Assembly (NCBI GenBank): GCA_001803205.1
Contig: MHBE01000018.1
Location: forward strand, 1-57,875
Direction: 5' to 3'
Length of the DNA stretch: 57,875 bases
DNA from: Lentisphaerae bacterium GWF2_38_69
GTDB taxonomy: Bacteria; Verrucomicrobiota; Lentisphaeria; Victivallales; GWF2-38-69
The notes below the pieces were generated by a model. The model saw nothing but the letters and a program-made list of their open reading frames with translations. It had not been told where the DNA came from and did no database searches. This document shows, one piece after another, positions 34,623 through 43,796 of the stretch (the first letter of the stretch is position 1; each line of letters begins with the position of its first letter). A program made the position numbers and the translations under genes.

Positions 34623-35492
34623 TTACATTTTAAATTTATCTTTTATAATATCTATTCTTTCCTTAAAGGGCAATGATTTCGGAAAACCCAGAGAATATAT
34701 TTTTGAACAGTCCAGATGGGAATCGATCGGTCTTTTTGCTGGCGTAAGAGGAATGGTATTTAAAGGTTTTATATGAGAGGAATCTTTCCCGAGTAAGGAA
34801 GCAATATCTTTAGTTATTTGAAATTTAGTAGTTTTATCTTCTGAAGATAAATGAAAAATTCCGATTGCGTTAATTTGCAGCAGAAAATTCAAAGCTGCAG
34901 CGACATCTCCAGTGTAAACAGGATAACGGATTATAGTATTGTCAATTAAAAGCTCGGTTTTTGATTCAATAGCTTTAATAGATGAATATAGCAAGGGCGA
35001 TGCTTTGAGTCCGGTGTTGATGCCATATAGAACTGATACCCTCATTATTATTGCATCAGGGCAGAGCGCAAGTACTCTTTTTTCGGCTTCAGCTTTTGTT
35101 TCACCATAATAGTTTATCGGATCTGGCTTATCTGTTTCCATATAAGGAGGGTTGTTCCCTGAGAAAACATAATCAGTAGAAATGAAGACAAATTTTGCTC
35201 TTCTTTCTGCAGCAGCTTTAGCCAGCTCTTCGGCTGCAGTTACATTTAGATTAAAAGCGTCTTGTCTATTTATTTCGCAAGTATCCGGATCTCGTGCTGC
35301 TGTAGTATGGACAATGCAATCCCAGTTTAAGGCAATAAGTTTATTCAGGTCTTCTTTTTTTGTTATATCCGCTGCTATAAAGCCTGGTCTTTCCGAAAAA
35401 GAATTTTTGATGATTTGATGATCAGAAGATGCGAAATAAAGAACAATATCGCTTCCAAGAAGTCCGCTGGCTCCAGTTACTAAAATATTCAT
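34623..35492 (-). CDS. RmlD-superfamily sugar nucleotide reductase
   Basis: 289 residues from the ATG at MNILVTGASGLLGSDI. It contains HTTAARDPDTCEINRQDAFN, STDYVFSGNNPPYMETD and the catalytic YYGETKAEAE. RmlD reduces dTDP-4-keto-rhamnose, but no rmlA/B/C genes are in this window, so the substrate may be another nucleotide sugar. The ATG is 2 bp after the lpd stop, so the two genes are co-transcribed. Confidence 0.82.
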   Translation of the reverse strand: MNILVTGASGLLGSDIVLYFASSDHQIIKNSFSERPGFIAADITKKEDLNKLIALNWDCIVHTTAARDPDTCEINRQDAFNLNVTAAEELAKAAAERRAKFVFISTDYVFSGNNPPYMETDKPDPINYYGETKAEAEKRVLALCPDAIIMRVSVLYGINTGLKASPLLYSSIKAIESKTELLIDNTIIRYPVYTGDVAAALNFLLQINAIGIFHLSSEDKTTKFQITKDIASLLGKDSSHIKPLNTIPLTPAKRPIDSHLDCSKIYSLGFPKSLPFKERIDIIKDKFKM

Positions 35493-35494
35493 AA

Positions 35495-36898
35495 TTATTT
35501 TTTTCTGATAACAGGCAGATGAAGGCACATTTCATGAACTGCGTGAGCTGTTTCCATCATTGCCTCTCCAAGTGTAGGATGCGGATGTATGGCATGGCCT
35601 ATATCTTCTGCGGTTGCGCCCATATTCATTGCTATTACGGCTTCAGATATCAGGTCAGTGGCATGTGCTCCGGCTATGTGAACGCCGAGTACCTTATCGT
35701 CTGAGACTGAAGATATTATTTTGCAGAATCCAGCTGTTTCGTTGATTGCCATTGATTTGCCGAGCGCAGAAAACGGAAATTTCCCTATTTTTACCGGAAG
35801 GTTGTTTTTTTCGCAATATTGCTGGGTAAATCCAATACTGCCGATTTCCGGGGAGGTAAAAATGCAGCCAGGAACAAGTTTATCGCTGAATTGAGTATCT
35901 TTTCCGGATGCGTTGTCCGCGGCGCAAATACCCATAGCGCTTGCCATATGTGCAAGCTGTATTCTGCCTGTGACATCTCCAATGGCATAAATATTGGGGA
36001 TATTGGTTCTGCATTTTTCATCGACAGAGATGAAACCTTTGGAAGATAGTGTTATTCCAGCCTTTTTCGGGCTAAGTCCATCAGTTACAGGCTGCCTTCC
36101 AATAGAAACAAGCAGATATTCGGCTTTTATTTCCCTGCCGGCAACACTGCCTGTAATAAATTCATCGTTTGCAATAATGTTTTCGAGCGGTTTTCCCGTG
36201 AAAACCTGCATTTTTCGTTTTTTAAATTCGCGGTTGAGTAGTTTTGAAACCTCTATATCCTGTTCTGGAAGGATTTCAGGCATCATCTCAACAATAGTGA
36301 CTTCTGTGCCAAGTTCTGCAAAAAGCGATGCAAATTCGCACCCTATTACGCCACCGCCAAGAACCAACAAACTTTTTGGTATTTCTTTTAATGAAAGAAT
36401 GCCAGTTGAATCCAAAATCCTGGGAGATTTTGGGATAAAAGACGGAATTACAGGTTTTGAGCCTGTGGCGATAATAAAATTTTTGGAGGCAAGATGAATC
36501 TTTTCGCTGGTTTCCTTTAGCGTGACAGAAATTTCAGAATTTGAAACAAATTCTGCCGAACCGTTAAAAGTTTCTACACCCGCATTTTTGAGAAGAGAAG
36601 CAATGCCTGTTCTTAATTTTAGGACTACATCGTCTTTTCTGGATTGGATCTTTACCCAGTCAGGGGAAATCGTTCCATCTAATTTAATTCCGAAATCTGC
36701 TGCATGCTTAACTGTTTTGTACGCATCAGCAGAAGCAAGAAGAGTTTTGGTCGGAACGCATCCCCAATTAAGGCAGGTTCCTCCAAAATGTTCTTTTTCT
36801 ATGAGTATGGCTTTTAACCCATTTCTGGCAGCTTTGATTGCAGCTATGTACCCTCCAGGACCTGCTCCTATTACACAGACATCGTAATTTGCTTCCAT
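35495..36898 (-). CDS. lpdA: Dihydrolipoamide dehydrogenase
   Basis: 467 residues from the ATG at MEANYDVCVIGAGPGGY. It contains the redox disulfide in GGTCLNWGCVPTKTLL, the second dinucleotide fold LLVLGGGVIGCEFASLF, the FAD-binding NIYAIGDVTG, and the C-terminal HPHPTLGEAMMETAHAVH with the catalytic His-Glu pair. It reoxidises lipoyl groups of 2-oxoacid dehydrogenases or glycine cleavage. No E1, E2 or glycine-cleavage gene is nearby; it is followed by a sugar reductase. An in-frame upstream ATG would add nine residues. Confidence 0.93.
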   Translation of the reverse strand: MEANYDVCVIGAGPGGYIAAIKAARNGLKAILIEKEHFGGTCLNWGCVPTKTLLASADAYKTVKHAADFGIKLDGTISPDWVKIQSRKDDVVLKLRTGIASLLKNAGVETFNGSAEFVSNSEISVTLKETSEKIHLASKNFIIATGSKPVIPSFIPKSPRILDSTGILSLKEIPKSLLVLGGGVIGCEFASLFAELGTEVTIVEMMPEILPEQDIEVSKLLNREFKKRKMQVFTGKPLENIIANDEFITGSVAGREIKAEYLLVSIGRQPVTDGLSPKKAGITLSSKGFISVDEKCRTNIPNIYAIGDVTGRIQLAHMASAMGICAADNASGKDTQFSDKLVPGCIFTSPEIGSIGFTQQYCEKNNLPVKIGKFPFSALGKSMAINETAGFCKIISSVSDDKVLGVHIAGAHATDLISEAVIAMNMGATAEDIGHAIHPHPTLGEAMMETAHAVHEMCLHLPVIRKK

Positions 36899-36920
36899 AT
36901 TTTTTAAACTCCCAATATTG

Positions 36921-36936
36921 AACATCGAACTTCCAA
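36921..36936. repeat. 16-bp word AACATCGAACTTCCAA, copy 1
   Basis: Identical to 43726-43741. A related inverted word (CGTTCGATGTTCGGTGTT) lies at about 37022-37040. The word is another short dispersed repeat in the gaps. Confidence 0.6.
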
Positions 36937-37047
36937 ATTAGAAACTCAATGTTTTGCTTTTATTAAATTTTTATTAGAAGTAGTTGTTTTTATGACTTTA
37001 GTATTTCTAAGATCGAAGTTAAGCGTTCGATGTTCGGTGTTTTAAAA

Positions 37048-38022
37048 TTATTTATCATTATAGCCTGTAGGGAATTTCTTTTTCCATTCCCATGCAGAAT
37101 TGATTATTTCGCGAATGTTTTCGTGAAGAGGATTCCAGTTTAGCTCTTTGCGGGCAAGTGTCGAATCGGCAATGAGTATGGCAGGATCGCCGGAACGCCT
37201 GGTTGAAACAGAAACTTCAATTTTTTTGCCTGTTACTTCTCTTGCTACTTCAATAACTTCTTTAACGCTGAAACCGCTGCCGGTTCCCAGGTTGTAATGT
37301 CCGCTCCTGGGTGCTGTAAGAGCAAGCATATGTGCTTGAGCAAGATCTTCGATATGTATATAATCTCTTATACATGTGCCGTCTTTTGTATTATAGTCAT
37401 CTCCGAATATTGCGACATTCTTTCTTTGGCCCATTGCTGCCTGAAGAACTATTGGGACAAGGTGGGTTTCAGGACTATGATCTTCACCAAAATTAGTTGA
37501 GGCTCCGGCAGCGTTGAAATAGCGAAGAGCTGTATATTTCATTCCATGTATCTGATTGTACCAGTAGAGCATTTTTTCCAGGAAAAGTTTTGATTCTCCA
37601 TAAGGATTTATGGGTAACTGAGGAGTTGTTTCTTTTATCGGGCTTTCTTCAGGAAGACCATATGTAGCAGCTGTACTTGAGAAGACAAAGGACTTAATTT
37701 TTCCTGCTACGGCAGCATCAAGCAAGTTTATGCTGCAGGCATCGTTATTTATAAAATATTTGCTGGGATTCTGCATTGATTCACCGACTAGAGAGTAAGC
37801 GGCGAAATGAATTATCGCTTCAAAAGAGCCTTTCATTACAAAATGAATGAGTCTGTCTCTTTCGGAAAGATCCATTTCTATGAAGTCTGCTCTCCTGTCA
37901 ACTGCTTCTCTATGACCTGTGGCAAGGGAATCAACTATGCTTACTTTGTGCTCATGATTTAAAAGATACTCAACAGTAGCGCTTCCGATGTAGCCGGCTC
38001 CGCCTGTGACAAGTACATTCAT
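37048..38022 (-). CDS. galE: UDP-glucose 4-epimerase
   Basis: 324 residues. GGAGYIGSATVEYLL for NAD binding, IHFAAYSLVGESMQNP, SSTAATYGLPEE, the catalytic YGESKLFLEKML and RYFNAAGASTNFGEDH are standard GalE motifs, with DGTCIRDYIHIEDLA near the substrate site. It interconverts UDP-glucose and UDP-galactose for cell-surface glycans. First nucleotide-sugar gene on the minus strand upstream of lpdA; about 120 bp of repeat-containing sequence separates them. Confidence 0.95.
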   Translation of the reverse strand: MNVLVTGGAGYIGSATVEYLLNHEHKVSIVDSLATGHREAVDRRADFIEMDLSERDRLIHFVMKGSFEAIIHFAAYSLVGESMQNPSKYFINNDACSINLLDAAVAGKIKSFVFSSTAATYGLPEESPIKETTPQLPINPYGESKLFLEKMLYWYNQIHGMKYTALRYFNAAGASTNFGEDHSPETHLVPIVLQAAMGQRKNVAIFGDDYNTKDGTCIRDYIHIEDLAQAHMLALTAPRSGHYNLGTGSGFSVKEVIEVAREVTGKKIEVSVSTRRSGDPAILIADSTLARKELNWNPLHENIREIINSAWEWKKKFPTGYNDK

Positions 38023-38052
38023 AAATGTTATTCCTTCCGGTTTATATTAATT

Positions 38053-39129
38053 TTATTTTGTTTTATTTGATACAGTTTTAGCTGGTGAATCAGAAGAAGT
38101 TCTTTTAGTTTTTGGAGGATTAAATCCCCAACTCAATAGCTGAGTTATGAATTTATCTCGATTTTTGGAAGTTTTAAAACCAGTGGCAACTGCTATAAGA
38201 GTTTTTCCGTCTCTTGTGCATGTTACGGTAGTACAGAATCCGGCTCTGACTGTATATCCTGTTTTCATCCCATTTACGCCTTTAATATCCCATCTGATAA
38301 GCTTGTTTGTATTCACAAATGTATTGGGTTTTGGGGAATTCGGCCTGAATACAATGGATTTTAGATGGGCAAATTCTGTTATTATCGGGTACTGGAGGAG
38401 TTTTTCTGCTAAAAATGCCATGTCTTCAGCAGATGCCTTATTCTCATTTTCAGGATTTTTCTCCGGAAGCCCGTCAGGATTGGAGAAATGAGCTCCAGGT
38501 AGATGTAGTTCTTCAGCCCTTTGGTTCATCTTATTAATGAAAGTCTGAACATCGCCATTTCCGAAATATTGAGCAAGCAGATAGGAAGAATCATTAGCGC
38601 TATGAACTACAATTGTTTTTAATAACTCTCTTATGGAAAACTGTTCTTTTGGATCAAGCCAGGCCTGGCTTCCGCCTATTTTGCTTGCTTCTCTTGTAAC
38701 TTGCACCATGGTATCCAAACTGATTGCAGGATCATGCTGCATATATTCCATTATCAGCAGAAGCGTCATCATCTTTGTCATTGATGCTATCGGAACTGGT
38801 TTTTTGGGATTTTTTGCCCAGAGAACTTCGCGTGTGTTTAAGTTGACAAGTAATCCTGTCCGAGCATCTTTGCTTAACGGGACAGCTGAAAGATCATTCC
38901 ATACAGTTTTATCATATTTAAAAGGAAGAGGGATTCCTTCGTCAGGCAAGCTGACTATCTTTTGCGGAACTGGTAGTTCCTGAGGTGAAGAAATCTCTGT
39001 TTGAGCAGAAGAAGAGGGCTTTGATACTGGTATTTCCGGTTTGCTTCCTGAGGTTCCCCATTTATAAATCCCATAGACTATAAGCAATCCTATGATAAGA
39101 ACTATGCATAAAATTATTAAGCGTCTCAT
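38053..39129 (-). CDS. D-alanyl-D-alanine carboxypeptidase (DacA family)
   Basis: 358 residues. An N-terminal membrane helix (RLIILCIVLIIGLLIVYGIY) and a Pro/Ser-rich linker to about 70 are followed by the penicillin-binding fold: SxxK in IASMTKMMTLL, SxN in VVHSANDSSYLL and KTG in GMKTGYTVRAGFC. It trims the terminal D-Ala from peptidoglycan pentapeptides outside the inner membrane. The usual C-terminal anchoring domain of PBP5 is absent and the N-terminal helix is the anchor. 30 bp from galE, 8 bp from leuA. Confidence 0.92.
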   Translation of the reverse strand: MRRLIILCIVLIIGLLIVYGIYKWGTSGSKPEIPVSKPSSSAQTEISSPQELPVPQKIVSLPDEGIPLPFKYDKTVWNDLSAVPLSKDARTGLLVNLNTREVLWAKNPKKPVPIASMTKMMTLLLIMEYMQHDPAISLDTMVQVTREASKIGGSQAWLDPKEQFSIRELLKTIVVHSANDSSYLLAQYFGNGDVQTFINKMNQRAEELHLPGAHFSNPDGLPEKNPENENKASAEDMAFLAEKLLQYPIITEFAHLKSIVFRPNSPKPNTFVNTNKLIRWDIKGVNGMKTGYTVRAGFCTTVTCTRDGKTLIAVATGFKTSKNRDKFITQLLSWGFNPPKTKRTSSDSPAKTVSNKTK

Positions 39130-39137
39130 TTTAATCC

Positions 39138-40829
39138 TTATTTGCCTTGAGCTTTATTCAATGCTGATACGATTGCTTTTATAGGTGCAATATCAATACT
39201 GTAATCGATGCCAGCTCCATTAAATATCTTGCCGTCTGAAAGTCTCTTTAAAGATATGAATGCCATAGCTCTTGCGTCTTCTCCCCTGTCAATGGCCTGT
39301 TCATGATATTGATCCAATGTAAACGTCTCAGTCAGACCTGATGACTGCAGCGCATGGACTGCCGCAGAGATTGGACCATTTCCAATACCTTTGATAGAAT
39401 ATGTCTTTCCGCCCTTAAGTATATTGAGTTCTATTTCTGTATTGCCTGGGAAATGAGTGTCCGCGGAAGAGGCTGCAGCGAAGTTCAGAAACTCGAAGGG
39501 GCCTTCCACTGTTACGAAATTATCATCAAAAATCTTTTTGATTTCTGAAGCGGTTATTTCAGAGCCTTTTTTGTCTGCATACTTCTGGACATGAGCACCG
39601 AGCTCAGGGTGCATTGATTTCGGAACGCTTATCCCAAAATCATTTTCAAGTATATACGCGATACCGCCTTTTCCTGACTGGCTGTTAATTCTTATAAGAT
39701 GCTCATATTTTTTCCCGATATCAAGAGGATTAATGTGCAGATAAGGCACTTTCCAGCCGACATTGAAGAGTTTTGCGGCTTTATCTCTGGAGAGCATTCC
39801 TTTTCGAATAGCGTCCTGATGAGAGCCTGAGAAGGCTGTAAAGACCAGATCTCCCGCATAAGGGTGCCTTGGATGCACATCAATGCCTGAAATATCTTCT
39901 ACTTCTCTTATAACATCCGGAAGTTTACTGAAGTCAAGGCCTGTTTTAATTCCTCTGGCATGTAAATTTAGAGCAAATGTAATTATATCCAGATTGCCTG
40001 TTCTTTCCCCATGGCCAAGAAGTGTCCCTTCAACTCTGTCCGCGCCTGCGGCGAGTGCAAGTTCGCTTGCAGCAACTGCGCATCCCTGGTCATTGTGAGC
40101 GTGCAGACTGATTAAAACTTCATCACGATATTTATAATTGGTGCAGAAATATTCAATCATATCCGCATAGTGATTTGGAGGCCTTCTTTCTACGGTTGCC
40201 GGCAGATTAAAGATTAAATCGCCTTTGAACTTAGGACGCCAGATTTCATAGACCTTTTCACAGAGTTCTATAACAAAATCAATATCGCTGTCAGTGAATT
40301 CCTCAGGTGAAAATTCATAGCAGACATGGTCTCTGATCTTTGCGTCAATTAGTCCTTCAAGAGCAAAACGCGTACCATCTTCAGCCATTTTGATGACTTC
40401 TTTTCTCTCTTTTTCAAATACTATCTTTGAGTGAAGATCGGAAGTTGCTACATAACAATGAAAAGTAGCTTTTCTGGAACCTATTAAAGATTCTATGCTT
40501 TTTTCTATCAGATGTTTTCTTGCCTGAGTGAGTATTGATATCCTGACATCTTCAGGAATTTTGTCTTTTTCAATCAGTGAGCGAACAAAGTCGAAATCAT
40601 CTTTCGAAGCTGAAGGAAAGGCCACTTCTATTTCTTTGAAACCTATTTTGCAAAGCATATCAAAGTATCTTAATTTCTGGTCAGGATTCATTGGTATCGG
40701 TAGAGCCTGATTTCCATCTCTAAGGTCAACCGAGCACCATATTGGAGCTTTCGTAATTTCTCTGTCAGGCCATTGCCTGTTCCTGATTGGAATTTTTTCC
40801 GGGTACTTGTAGTCTGGATACTTTTTCAT
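39138..40829 (-). CDS. leuA: 2-isopropylmalate synthase, type 2
   Basis: 563 residues. The N-terminal TIM barrel has WCSVDLRDGNQAL (catalytic Arg-Asp), FKEIEVAFPSASKDDFDF and SLHAHNDQGCAVAASELAL (metal HxH). The C-terminal regulatory LeuA dimer domain follows residue about 440. The opening KYPDYKYPEKIPIRNRQWPD is diagnostic of the long type-2 form found in Actinobacteria and some Proteobacteria. It condenses acetyl-CoA with 2-oxoisovalerate in leucine synthesis. The other leu genes are not in this window. Confidence 0.95.
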   Translation of the reverse strand: MKKYPDYKYPEKIPIRNRQWPDREITKAPIWCSVDLRDGNQALPIPMNPDQKLRYFDMLCKIGFKEIEVAFPSASKDDFDFVRSLIEKDKIPEDVRISILTQARKHLIEKSIESLIGSRKATFHCYVATSDLHSKIVFEKERKEVIKMAEDGTRFALEGLIDAKIRDHVCYEFSPEEFTDSDIDFVIELCEKVYEIWRPKFKGDLIFNLPATVERRPPNHYADMIEYFCTNYKYRDEVLISLHAHNDQGCAVAASELALAAGADRVEGTLLGHGERTGNLDIITFALNLHARGIKTGLDFSKLPDVIREVEDISGIDVHPRHPYAGDLVFTAFSGSHQDAIRKGMLSRDKAAKLFNVGWKVPYLHINPLDIGKKYEHLIRINSQSGKGGIAYILENDFGISVPKSMHPELGAHVQKYADKKGSEITASEIKKIFDDNFVTVEGPFEFLNFAAASSADTHFPGNTEIELNILKGGKTYSIKGIGNGPISAAVHALQSSGLTETFTLDQYHEQAIDRGEDARAMAFISLKRLSDGKIFNGAGIDYSIDIAPIKAIVSALNKAQGK

Positions 40830-40995
40830 TTGGTTTCTTTCGATTTTACAATTATTCTTTATTTCCTCAGTCGATAGATTTAAAATCTATTTTGCAACTT
40901 ACTAAATTTTAAACAGATTTCTTTGTCATTCAAACTTTATGCTGAAATATTAGAGTTATATTTAAAGTAAGCGCAATAATAGAGCATTTTATGAT

Positions 40996-42363
40996 ATGAA
41001 AGACCATTCCCAGTTAAATTTAAAACTTGAAAAGGATGACAACAGGCTTCTTAAATCCATGAAAGACGGAAACTTTCTGGTTATTTTCGAAGTTGATACG
41101 CCGTTGGCAAACTGCAACATTGAAACTGTAACTTCAAGATATTCTCCATTTCTCAAAGCTGTAAACTCCATAGAAGGTTTTAAAAGCGGTTTGGCCATTA
41201 CTGACAGAAAGCATTCTTCTGAATGCATGGATATTCTTGATTTTGCAAACGAGTTCTGCCTTGAAAACAGGTCTGACCATCTTTTGTTTATTTCCGGCAG
41301 GAATAAGACTAAAAACAGCATAGCTGACTTAATCAAAAGCTGTTGGGCAAGCGGGTTTCATAATATTGTGCCTGTTTCAGGAACAATTTATAAAGATGAA
41401 ACTCTCAAAAATATGACAGGAATTTCGTTTTATGAAAGTGCTGAGGTTATCAGTTCCATGAGAGAAGACTTGCAGAATAATCCTCTGTTAAATATCGGAT
41501 CAGTTGTAAATCCTTTCAAATATTCTCAGGAAACAATTCATACACAGTACTACAAGCTTATAAAAAAACTTAATTTAGGAGCCCGTTTTGTAATTGCTCA
41601 ATCGGGGTGGGATATCCTTAAATATCAGGAGCTCAGGTGGTACCTTGAAAACAGAAACTATTTCGATCCGTGCCTTGCAAGCATTACTATGCTCAGCCCG
41701 GAGAAGATAGAGAAAATAATTTCAGGATATTATAGAGGGGTCTTTTTTTCTCCTGACTGTCTTAACAGCCTAAATAAAGAGTCACGATTAAGCACATCGC
41801 AGTTTTGGGCAGCTCAATGGAGAAGATTTCAGTTGTATGTAGCGGGTCTTAGGTGGATGGGCTACAATGGGGTAGTTATCTCAGGATTGGACAGCGAATA
41901 TCAGGTCAATATTGCTGTATCAAGAATTACTTCGATACTGAAAGATATTTCATCATTTGATAATTGGAGAGAAATATACCGCGGGTTTCTCTCGAGAAGC
42001 GAAATGGCTCCTTATCCATTTAAGTATTATATATACAAAAATCTTTTGGAAGAAAACTATTTCGACAAAGCCGAACTTACTGTAAAAGATGTACGGAAAT
42101 GCTCAAGAAAAGAACGGTTAACTTTTAATTTCTCCAAATTAAAAAAAGAACTATTTCCCGGTCAAAAAAGAATGTTAAACTCCAATGACATAGCTTCGTC
42201 TTTTTATCTCTCATCAAAACTTTGTCCCAAAGGCATGATTCATGGTTCCTGTGGAGAGACAAATCACGATAATACCTGTTGTCTTTGTCCTGCGAAAGAG
42301 TGTTTATACAGCCGGCTATTTCGTCTGGCATCATGGCGAAAGAACTTTGAACCTTTTGAATAG
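40996..42363 (+). CDS. Methylenetetrahydrofolate reductase-like protein with a C-terminal MetV-type Cys motif
   Basis: 455 residues. The N-terminal part (about 25-300) follows a MetF-like TIM-barrel pattern: FLVIFEVDTPLANCNIETVT, GLAITDRKH, ISGRNKTKNSIADL and LNLGARFVIAQSGWDILKY. The C-terminal part has CPKGMIHGSCGE, CCLCPAKECLYSRLFRLA, resembling the zinc/cobalamin-associated MetV or MTHFR-C domain, encoded separately in many acetogens. Joined, they suggest an electron-transfer-linked methylene-H4folate reductase. The TAG stop is followed in frame by 27 more codons (PHPPSTVIASKDGVIPEY) before TAA. Divergent from leuA. Confidence 0.65.
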   Translation: MKDHSQLNLKLEKDDNRLLKSMKDGNFLVIFEVDTPLANCNIETVTSRYSPFLKAVNSIEGFKSGLAITDRKHSSECMDILDFANEFCLENRSDHLLFISGRNKTKNSIADLIKSCWASGFHNIVPVSGTIYKDETLKNMTGISFYESAEVISSMREDLQNNPLLNIGSVVNPFKYSQETIHTQYYKLIKKLNLGARFVIAQSGWDILKYQELRWYLENRNYFDPCLASITMLSPEKIEKIISGYYRGVFFSPDCLNSLNKESRLSTSQFWAAQWRRFQLYVAGLRWMGYNGVVISGLDSEYQVNIAVSRITSILKDISSFDNWREIYRGFLSRSEMAPYPFKYYIYKNLLEENYFDKAELTVKDVRKCSRKERLTFNFSKLKKELFPGQKRMLNSNDIASSFYLSSKLCPKGMIHGSCGETNHDNTCCLCPAKECLYSRLFRLASWRKNFEPFE

Positions 42364-42541
42364 CCTCATCCTCCAAGCACAGTTATTGCTTCAAAGGATG
42401 GAGTTATTCCCGAGTACTCTGATGAATTAAATGAAAAATTGCATTAAACATAATCATAAAATAGAACCTCTTTGATGACAGATATCAGAAAATGCATTTA
42501 TAATCAAGAAATATAGTTTATCCAAAAAGGAGAAAATAAAA

Positions 42542-43723
42542 ATGAAACAATTCTCAAGAAATTTAACAGTCTATCTGGTTACAATTTTCGTATCTTTCAT
42601 ATTTACATTTCAGTTTTTTGCAGGGTCAAATATTGATGCGCTGAAGAATAGTTACCCTCATTGGAATCTTGATGACAAAACTCAGTTGGAAAAAGTAGAA
42701 AAAATTGATGCTTTTATAGAGAAAAACAAAGACAAAGGGTATTTGGCTGTTTTTGACTGGGATGGAACACTTTACTGCGAAAAAATCCCTATGAAAGAAT
42801 TGTCCGCTCCGGAAAATATTTATGGCGGACAAGCAGGATTTTATATTTGGGGTGCATTCAACAGCGATAAATTCGACTCTTTTAAGCTTTTTCCTGTTTT
42901 CAACACTCAGAGCGGCAACTTCAAAGAAGATGTACTTCAGAAAGTCAAAGTAGTTGAAAGCCGACTTTTTGATGGAATGCAGAATGAAGCTCTGCCCCCT
43001 TCAATGCCTGGCAAGCCCTATCTGGTTTATAATGCCGATGAATATAGTAAATTTAGTTTAGGAACAACAATCTTACTTCTAGGAATGACTCCATTCGAAC
43101 TTCAGATGTCTGAATCAAAGTATTTTGAGGCTTATAGCCCCGCTAAATATGCTTTTCTTCCGATGATGGATATCCTTCAGAAAATGTGTGATTCAAAGTA
43201 CAATGTATGGATTATTACCGGAAGCAGTCCCTATTTTGTGGCAAATATGCTTTCATATTTACAGCAAAATGTTTCTTATACTTCGTCAAGGAATTATAAT
43301 TTTTCAAACATCATTGCATCAAAAGATAATAACTATGACCCAAGCCAGAGCCATATTGCAGGTAACGGAACAAAACTGACAAAAAATGGAACTTTCTCTG
43401 CTGTTTATGAAGACAGTTTTCTGGTCAATGATTTTATCAATAATTCAGGATTGCTTTATGTGACTGATAAACAGGGCAAATACCTTGTTATTGCTAATCT
43501 TGAATCAAAATTCAAAACAAATGCTGCATTTGTGGCCGGAAATACAGACGGGGATCTTTTTGATACATCATATGTCTTAGAAGAGTCAAAACTTTCTCCT
43601 GATACTTTAGCTATATGCGTAGCCCCGCCTGAAACAAGTAAAATTTATCAGTATCTCCAGAAATTCCCCGCAAAGTCTGTCATTCTTACAACGGATGAAG
43701 CTTATCCGCAGGGCTTAAAATAA
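42542..43723 (+). CDS. Exported HAD-superfamily phosphatase
   Basis: 393 residues. A hydrophobic N-terminal segment (TVYLVTIFVSFIFTFQFFAG) is a signal or anchor. HAD motifs are LAVFDWDGTLYCE (motif I nucleophile and acid), VWIITGSSPYFV (motif II) and FVAGNTDGDLFD (motif IV). Large insertions between motif I and II form a cap region. It likely dephosphorylates a small molecule in the periplasm, and the substrate is unknown. AAAAGGAG lies 8 bp before the ATG. Confidence 0.8.
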   Translation: MKQFSRNLTVYLVTIFVSFIFTFQFFAGSNIDALKNSYPHWNLDDKTQLEKVEKIDAFIEKNKDKGYLAVFDWDGTLYCEKIPMKELSAPENIYGGQAGFYIWGAFNSDKFDSFKLFPVFNTQSGNFKEDVLQKVKVVESRLFDGMQNEALPPSMPGKPYLVYNADEYSKFSLGTTILLLGMTPFELQMSESKYFEAYSPAKYAFLPMMDILQKMCDSKYNVWIITGSSPYFVANMLSYLQQNVSYTSSRNYNFSNIIASKDNNYDPSQSHIAGNGTKLTKNGTFSAVYEDSFLVNDFINNSGLLYVTDKQGKYLVIANLESKFKTNAAFVAGNTDGDLFDTSYVLEESKLSPDTLAICVAPPETSKIYQYLQKFPAKSVILTTDEAYPQGLK

Positions 43724-43732
43724 GAAACATCG

Positions 43733-43796
43733 AACTTCCAACACTTAAGTTTAAAAACCTTAATTGAAAATTCTATGTTGGAAGTTTTAGCTTTTT
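43733..43796. terminator. Candidate terminator between convergent genes
   Basis: AACTTCCAACA (43733-43743) pairs with TGTTGGAAGTT (43776-43786) around a 32-nt loop. TTAGCTTTTTT follows, giving a T tract on the plus strand. The 5' arm is part of a dispersed 16-bp repeat word (43726-43741), so the structure may have arisen from repeats. Confidence 0.4.

Noticed and set aside
35519-36887. Plus-strand open frames opposite lpdA
   Set aside because: They are complementary-strand shadows of a well conserved dehydrogenase and have no ribosome sites or family motifs.
7321-42363. TAG read as an amino acid (genetic code change)
   Set aside because: Two in-frame TAGs interrupt otherwise readable frames (7321 and 42361), but one is in a decayed gene and TAG ends intact genes such as rfbF, so ordinary nonsense changes suffice.
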